This document shows, in pieces, positions 6,289 to 9,172 of a DNA stretch of 9,172 bases (within the stretch, counting starts at the first letter, position 1; each line of letters opens with the position of its first letter). The stretch is from positions 1-9,172 of the forward strand of contig JAJTHA010000120.1 of the NCBI GenBank assembly GCA_021299565.1. Direction: 5' to 3'. Position numbers and translations under genes: made by a program. The notes beneath the pieces were generated by a model. The model had not been told where the DNA came from. It did no database searches and saw only the letters and a list, made by a program, of their open reading frames with translations. Origin of the DNA: Candidatus Caenarcanales bacterium. GTDB taxonomy: Bacteria > Cyanobacteriota > Vampirovibrionia > LMEP-6097.

Positions 6289-7269
6289 ATGACAAACTCA
6301 GCGTTAACACCTCATCCAGCAACTCCTGGCCAAGCTGCTGTAATTCCATCAGCAAGTTTTAGCTTCACAAATACAGCAGCAGTAATTCCAGCTACACCGG
6401 TGATGACGAGCACGGTTCAGCAAATCAGCCAGCCAGTTATAAGCCAAGAAGAAACACAAATTGTAGGATTATTGAAAACTTCACTAGAGTCATTTTTGAG
6501 GTCTAACTCAATTCCCCATAATTTAAATATTGGTGGATTTAAGACAGTGACTGATTTTGCTAGCGCAGATGTACTAAAAGCGTTGCAAACAGAAAGTGGC
6601 AGTCACGAAGCTAGCTTAACCAAAACTTGGCTTGAGAATTTAACAAAAAACCTAAGCGGTATTGCTGAAGACCATCTTAATAGCCAGGAAGTTAGTCAAT
6701 CCGCACTCGGATCTATAAGCAAATTAACGAATGCTTTTAGCAATGATTCTACTGGCGCTTCTTCCATTATCAAATCACTTCTCTCAACTGCTGACATGAA
6801 ATATCCAAATACTCGTAATATAATGGCGCACAATCGTGAAACTCAAGTGGTTAATGCCATAAAACAGTTGCTTGGTCAGCTAGCATCAAGTCAGCCTCTG
6901 GCAATGACAGAAAGTTTAGTTGGGCAAACAAGATGGAACAGTTTGGCGAATCTTGATTTATACCAAAGCCTATTAACAAAATCTCTGACTGCTAGTCCTG
7001 AAACAGCAGCCTCAGAGCTTGTTATTAATTTGGGTAAAATGTCTCCTGGTGAATGGATTACTCCTGAATCAATGAGATCTATGTCAATGAAAATAGAAGC
7101 AACAGGAAAAGCAGTAAATGCTGCAGGCATCAAAGATCCTACTCTACTAAATGCAATTAATTCTGTGTCTCAAAAAATTAGAGAAGCGGCGGCTGCACAA
7201 AAAATTCAATTGCCTTCAGCTCAAGTAATTACTAACAGTGCAACAACAAATCTTACACAAGCAGCATAG
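6289..7269 (+). CDS. Ser/Thr/Ala-rich hypothetical protein, 326 aa
   Basis: I recognise no family. The start at 6289 is set by the promoter just upstream, which would exclude an in-frame TTG at 6253. The N-terminal ~45 residues are a low-complexity Pro/Ala/Ser/Thr tail holding two copies of AAVIP (16-20 and 30-34), with no signal peptide. From about 52 on the sequence is predominantly helical and polar, very rich in Ser, Thr, Ala, Leu and Asn, with almost no cysteine or aromatic residues. Examples are SLTKTWLENLTKNLSGIAED and ASELVINLGKMSPGEWITPE. This composition is seen in secreted effectors, coiled or fibrous proteins and some structural proteins, but the sequence does not choose between these. 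It is divergent from the two-TM gene and followed by a hairpin-rich non-coding region. Confidence 0.75.
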   Translation: MTNSALTPHPATPGQAAVIPSASFSFTNTAAVIPATPVMTSTVQQISQPVISQEETQIVGLLKTSLESFLRSNSIPHNLNIGGFKTVTDFASADVLKALQTESGSHEASLTKTWLENLTKNLSGIAEDHLNSQEVSQSALGSISKLTNAFSNDSTGASSIIKSLLSTADMKYPNTRNIMAHNRETQVVNAIKQLLGQLASSQPLAMTESLVGQTRWNSLANLDLYQSLLTKSLTASPETAASELVINLGKMSPGEWITPESMRSMSMKIEATGKAVNAAGIKDPTLLNAINSVSQKIREAAAAQKIQLPSAQVITNSATTNLTQAA

Positions 7270-7298
7270 TTACTCCATTTCACTAAAATTTTGCCAAA

Positions 7299-7334
7299 GT
7301 ATCTCTTTGATACCAAACGAGATTTTTTGGTATC
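7299..7334 (+). repeat. Overlapping alternative hairpins after the 326-aa gene
   Basis: GATACCAAA (7309-7317) pairs perfectly with TTTGGTATC (7326-7334) across an 8-nt loop. The same GATAC also pairs with GTATC at 7299-7303 across a 5-nt loop, so the two hairpins exclude each other. It lies 30-65 bp after the stop codon and may protect or end the transcript, but no T-tract follows the stem, so I do not call it a terminator. Confidence 0.35.
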
Positions 7335-7368
7335 TACTCAGGTATTAAAGCATGAAATATAATTTAAA

Positions 7369-7406
7369 GTCATCGCGAGCCACACGCAGTGTGGCGTGGC
7401 GATCCA
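7369..7406 (+). repeat. Hairpin repeat copy C
   Basis: Reading forward: GTC, outer arm ATCGC (7372-7376), GA, inner stem GCCACAC (7379-7385), loop GCA, GTGTGGC (7389-7395), GTG, outer arm GCGAT (7399-7403), CCA (7404-7406). Every position pairs. Relative to copy B, the changed outer-arm base (T to C) is matched by an A to G change on the other side, which keeps the pair. Confidence 0.8.
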
Positions 7407-7464
7407 GTTTAATAAGCGTAGCGAATAGGCGAAGGAACACATTTTGCGAGTGCTCGCCAGCATA

Positions 7465-7494
7465 GCAAAATTAACAAGAGTTTGTTAATTTTGC
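7465..7494. repeat. Perfect 13-bp inverted repeat with 4-nt loop
   Basis: GCAAAATTAACAA (7465-7477), loop GAGT, TTGTTAATTTTGC (7482-7494) pair without mismatch. The stem is AT-rich and has no trailing T-tract, so it is not a standard terminator. It lies in the centre of the 220-bp unit. Confidence 0.6.
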
Positions 7495-7570
7495 GCTCTA
7501 TCGTGCTACCAGTAAATTCGGTGATATGCACAGCTTGCCTGAGCCCAGCGGAGCGAGTGTAAATAATTTT

Positions 7571-7644
7571 GCTAAGTCTCGCAATGACTTAATAGTGATT
7601 GACTTAGCTTATGCTTAAGTAATTACCCAAATTCGCCTGGGTAA
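7571..7644. repeat. Two further inverted repeats upstream of the insertion sequence
   Basis: GCTAAGTC (7571-7578) and GACTTAGC (7601-7608) form an 8-bp inverted repeat around 22 nt, overlapping the end of the 220-bp unit. TTACCCA (7623-7629) and TGGGTAA (7638-7644) form a 7-bp hairpin with an 8-nt loop. Beyond these and the units listed separately, I see no gene or promoter in the non-coding stretch from 7270 to 7671. Confidence 0.4.
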
Positions 7645-7671
7645 CTACTCAGCCCATCAATCCGTAAATAC

Positions 7672-7711
7672 GTCATCCTGAGGAGCTGCGCAGCAGCGAC
7701 GTGAGGATCCA
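7672..7711 (+). repeat. Hairpin repeat copy D, left flank of the transposase gene
   Basis: Reading forward: GTC, outer arm ATCCT (7675-7679), GAGGA, inner stem GCTGC (7685-7689), loop GCA, GCAGC (7693-7697), GACGTG, outer arm AGGAT (7704-7708), CCA. Both stems pair fully. It differs from A-C by longer spacers between outer arm and inner stem (GAGGA and GACGTG), a feature shared with copy E. Confidence 0.8.
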
Positions 7712-7771
7712 AGTATGATAAAAACTTTTTAATTCGGCCACTTTTTTGCGCAGTTTACGTCTCAATAATTA

Positions 7772-9124
7772 TTGGACACAGAAACTTTACTTAGAGAATT
7801 AAGCGAATTAAAGGCAAAGTATGCGGAGCTAGAAAAAAAATATATAGAACTCGAATCTAAATTAGCAAGATACGAAAATTTAGATAGCTCCAACAGCTCT
7901 AAAGCACCATCACAGGATTACAAAAAGAAAAATTTACCAAGAATAAAAAGCTTCAGAGATTCTGGAGGTCAAACTGGTCACAAAGGTTCAACATTGCAAA
8001 AAGTTGAACATGTTGATGAAGTAATCAATTGCAATCCTGAAAAATGTTCTAATTGTGACTCAGAGCTTGAAACAGTCTCAGGAATCGTTGTTGATAGTAG
8101 GCAAGAAATCGATGTCCCGGAGATTAAACCAAAAGTTACCGAATATCGTAGGATTAAAAAAGTTTGCCCAGTTTGTAACAATTCTAACTGCGGCAAATAT
8201 CCTCAACACCTTAAATCAAAAATTCAATTTGGAAATCTACTCAAGGCATTAATCGTTTACTTGAGTATTTATCAGAAAATTCCATACGATAGATTAACCC
8301 AAATTATCAAAGATATACTTAATCTCAAAATCAGCGAAGGAACTATTGAAAACACTCTGGGAAAGGCTTTGAAGCAAGCTGAAATCAACAAAGAAAAAAT
8401 TCTTCAAGAATTAAAACGAGCCAATTGGGTTCAAAGTGATGAGACAGGCATCAGAGTAGATGGAGAAAATCATCAGCTATGGACTTGGTGCAATGAAGAT
8501 TTCTCCATATATGTAGCCGACAAGAGTCGAGGCTATCATGTGATTAAAGAAAATTTCGGGGAAGACTATGAAGGCATTCTGGTTCATGACTGCTATGCTG
8601 CTCAAAACAAAACCCACGCAAAAGCTCATCAACATTGTCTTGCACATTATCAGAGAGATTTGAAGTTTTCGGTTGAATTTGAAAAATGTATTTGGTCAGA
8701 AAATATTAGTATTTTTTTGAAGCGCGCAGTAAAAATTAGAGACAAAATTTGGAGTGATAGTTTTGATTCAAAATTAAGACAAGAAATTATTCAAAGGTTC
8801 AATGATGCATTAATAGCGCATCTCCAGCGTCCCCCTTTATTAAAGAATATTTTTGCAACAAAACTTTACAAAAGATTTTTGAAGCATACAGAATCAATAT
8901 TGCTTTTTATGAATTACAAGGATTTGCCATCAACTAATAACGGTTCTGAAAGAGCGATTCGAAATGCAAAAATTCACAAAAAGATTTCTGGTTGTTTTAG
9001 AAGCTCTGCCGGGGCAATGCGCCATGCAACTATACTTTCAACAATTGAAACTGCTAAAAAACAAGGGATTTCAATACTTTATGCTTGTAAGTCTCTTATT
9101 CTTGGACACAAATTGGCTTTTTGA
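7772..9124 (+). CDS. IS66-family transposase (TnpC-like, DDE)
   Basis: The 450-aa protein has the IS66 transposase layout. An N-terminal coiled coil (about 1-37, heptads of L and E/K) is followed by a polar linker SSNSSKAPS (39-47). A zinc-finger region comes next with C92-x2-C95, C132-x2-C135 and C140. The catalytic DDE core has D223 in QSDETGIRVDG, D273 in VHDCYAAQ and E393 in TNNGSERAIRNAKIHKK, then the C-terminal SAGAMRHATILSTIETAKKQG. All catalytic residues are present and the frame is intact, so it may be active. The only available start is TTG at 7772, because an in-frame TAA lies at 7766-7768. It has no Shine-Dalgarno, so weak translation initiation is likely, as is common for transposases. 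Confidence 0.92.
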   Translation: MDTETLLRELSELKAKYAELEKKYIELESKLARYENLDSSNSSKAPSQDYKKKNLPRIKSFRDSGGQTGHKGSTLQKVEHVDEVINCNPEKCSNCDSELETVSGIVVDSRQEIDVPEIKPKVTEYRRIKKVCPVCNNSNCGKYPQHLKSKIQFGNLLKALIVYLSIYQKIPYDRLTQIIKDILNLKISEGTIENTLGKALKQAEINKEKILQELKRANWVQSDETGIRVDGENHQLWTWCNEDFSIYVADKSRGYHVIKENFGEDYEGILVHDCYAAQNKTHAKAHQHCLAHYQRDLKFSVEFEKCIWSENISIFLKRAVKIRDKIWSDSFDSKLRQEIIQRFNDALIAHLQRPPLLKNIFATKLYKRFLKHTESILLFMNYKDLPSTNNGSERAIRNAKIHKKISGCFRSSAGAMRHATILSTIETAKKQGISILYACKSLILGHKLAF

Positions 9125-9136
9125 AATCTAGGTACG

Positions 9137-9172
9137 TGGATCCTCACGTCGCCCCTTCGGGGCTCCTCAGGA
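9137..9172 (-). repeat. Hairpin repeat copy E, right flank of the transposase gene (cut by window edge)
   Basis: On the reverse strand it reads TCCT, GAGGA, inner stem GCCCC, loop GAA, GGGGC, GACGTG, AGGAT, CCA. The expected last 4 bases (GTCA on this strand) lie outside the window. Compared with copy D, three of the five inner-stem base pairs are changed on both sides, so pairing is retained while the sequence differs. Confidence 0.75.

Larger units (their letters stand above)
7369..7588. repeat. 220-bp non-coding unit bounded by inverted GTCAT(C/T)GCGAG ends
   Basis: The block begins with copy C and ends with the inverse sequence CTCGCAATGAC (7578-7588), an isolated outer arm of the same repeat family whose partner arm is missing. 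Inside are a perfect 13-bp hairpin (7465-7494), a small hairpin GCGAG-TG-CTCGC (7446-7457) and three copies of ATTTTGC. No open reading frame is visible. It is built like the 89-bp unit at 1194-1282 and may be a longer non-autonomous mobile unit or a decayed insertion. Confidence 0.5.
7672..9172 (+). mobile_element. Probable single-gene IS66-type insertion sequence (right end at window edge)
   Basis: A transposase gene is bracketed by inverted repeat copies D (7672-7711) and E (9137-9172). The unit is about 1.5 kb, a normal IS size. The D and E flanks match closely (CCTGAGGA, the inner stem, GACGTGAGGATCCA), while the inner stems differ. No tnpA or tnpB accessory gene is present, as in the ISBst12-like subgroup of IS66. 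It is not certain that D and E are the true ends. They belong to a repeat family that also occurs without a transposase, and the usual 8-bp target duplication cannot be checked because the window stops 4 bases before the expected right end. Confidence 0.55.

Noticed and set aside
6891..7133. 80-codon open frame on the minus strand
   Set aside because: It lies wholly inside the 326-aa gene on the other strand, shows no domain or promoter, and fits an antisense shadow.
7369..7671. Cluster of inverted repeats considered as a CRISPR array or tRNA
   Set aside because: There is no regular direct repeat and spacer pattern, no cas gene, and no cloverleaf with a T-arm motif.
7978..8252. Two short open frames (72 codons minus, 65 codons plus) inside the transposase gene
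   Set aside because: The transposase frame has unmistakable IS66 motifs across this stretch, so these are out-of-frame shadows.

Overview
The window looks like a chromosomal segment of an AT-rich bacterium. Two genes begin with Sec-type signal peptides, and an HD-GYP c-di-GMP phosphodiesterase, a secreted or periplasmic TPR protein and an IS66-type transposase are present. This fits a Gram-negative bacterium, but there is no rRNA or lineage marker, so I do not name a taxon. Most starts lack a clear Shine-Dalgarno sequence. Several genes instead have a good sigma70-like promoter very close to the ATG.

Layout. Positions 1-329 (minus) hold the first 109 codons of an exported, Pro/Ala/Lys-rich protein. 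It diverges, 32 bp away, from a creatininase-family amidohydrolase gene (362-1186, plus). An 89-bp inverted pair of hairpin repeats (1194-1282) follows, then a stand-alone HD-GYP protein (1334-1984, minus). A 258-bp intergenic region leads to a 596-aa exported TPR protein (2243-4033, plus). That gene converges, with only 11 bp between stop codons, on an unrecognised 320-aa gene (4045-5007, minus). The 320-aa gene in turn diverges from an unrecognised 96-aa gene (5087-5377, plus). Positions 5399-5548 (minus) carry a 49-codon remnant resembling the C-terminus of a Fic protein. Next is a divergent pair of unrecognised genes: a two-TM membrane protein (5621-6208, minus) and a Ser/Thr/Ala-rich 326-aa protein (6289-7269, plus). 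Positions 7270-7671 are non-coding and rich in inverted repeats. From 7672 to the window end there is a probable insertion sequence with a single IS66-type transposase gene (7772-9124), bracketed by inverted hairpin repeats.

The most striking signal is the hairpin repeat family, with five recognisable copies in 9 kb. All share one plan: GTC, a 5-nt outer arm, GA or GAGGA, a 5-7 bp inner stem with a 3-nt loop, GTG or GACGTG, the complementary outer arm, then CCA. Both the outer arms and the inner stems differ between copies, yet base pairing is kept in all of them. Copies occur as inverted pairs: around 17 bp of spacer (1194-1282), around the transposase gene (7672 to the end), and as one full copy plus an opposing outer arm around a 220-bp block (7369-7588). 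This resembles a REP/BIME-like or MITE-like system, here associated with a DDE transposase.

The second notable signal is the promoter layout at 4045-5007 and 6289-7269. In both, the -10 box ends 6-7 nt before the ATG, which predicts leaderless mRNAs. No shared pathway among the protein genes is evident; apart from the divergent pairs they look independently transcribed.
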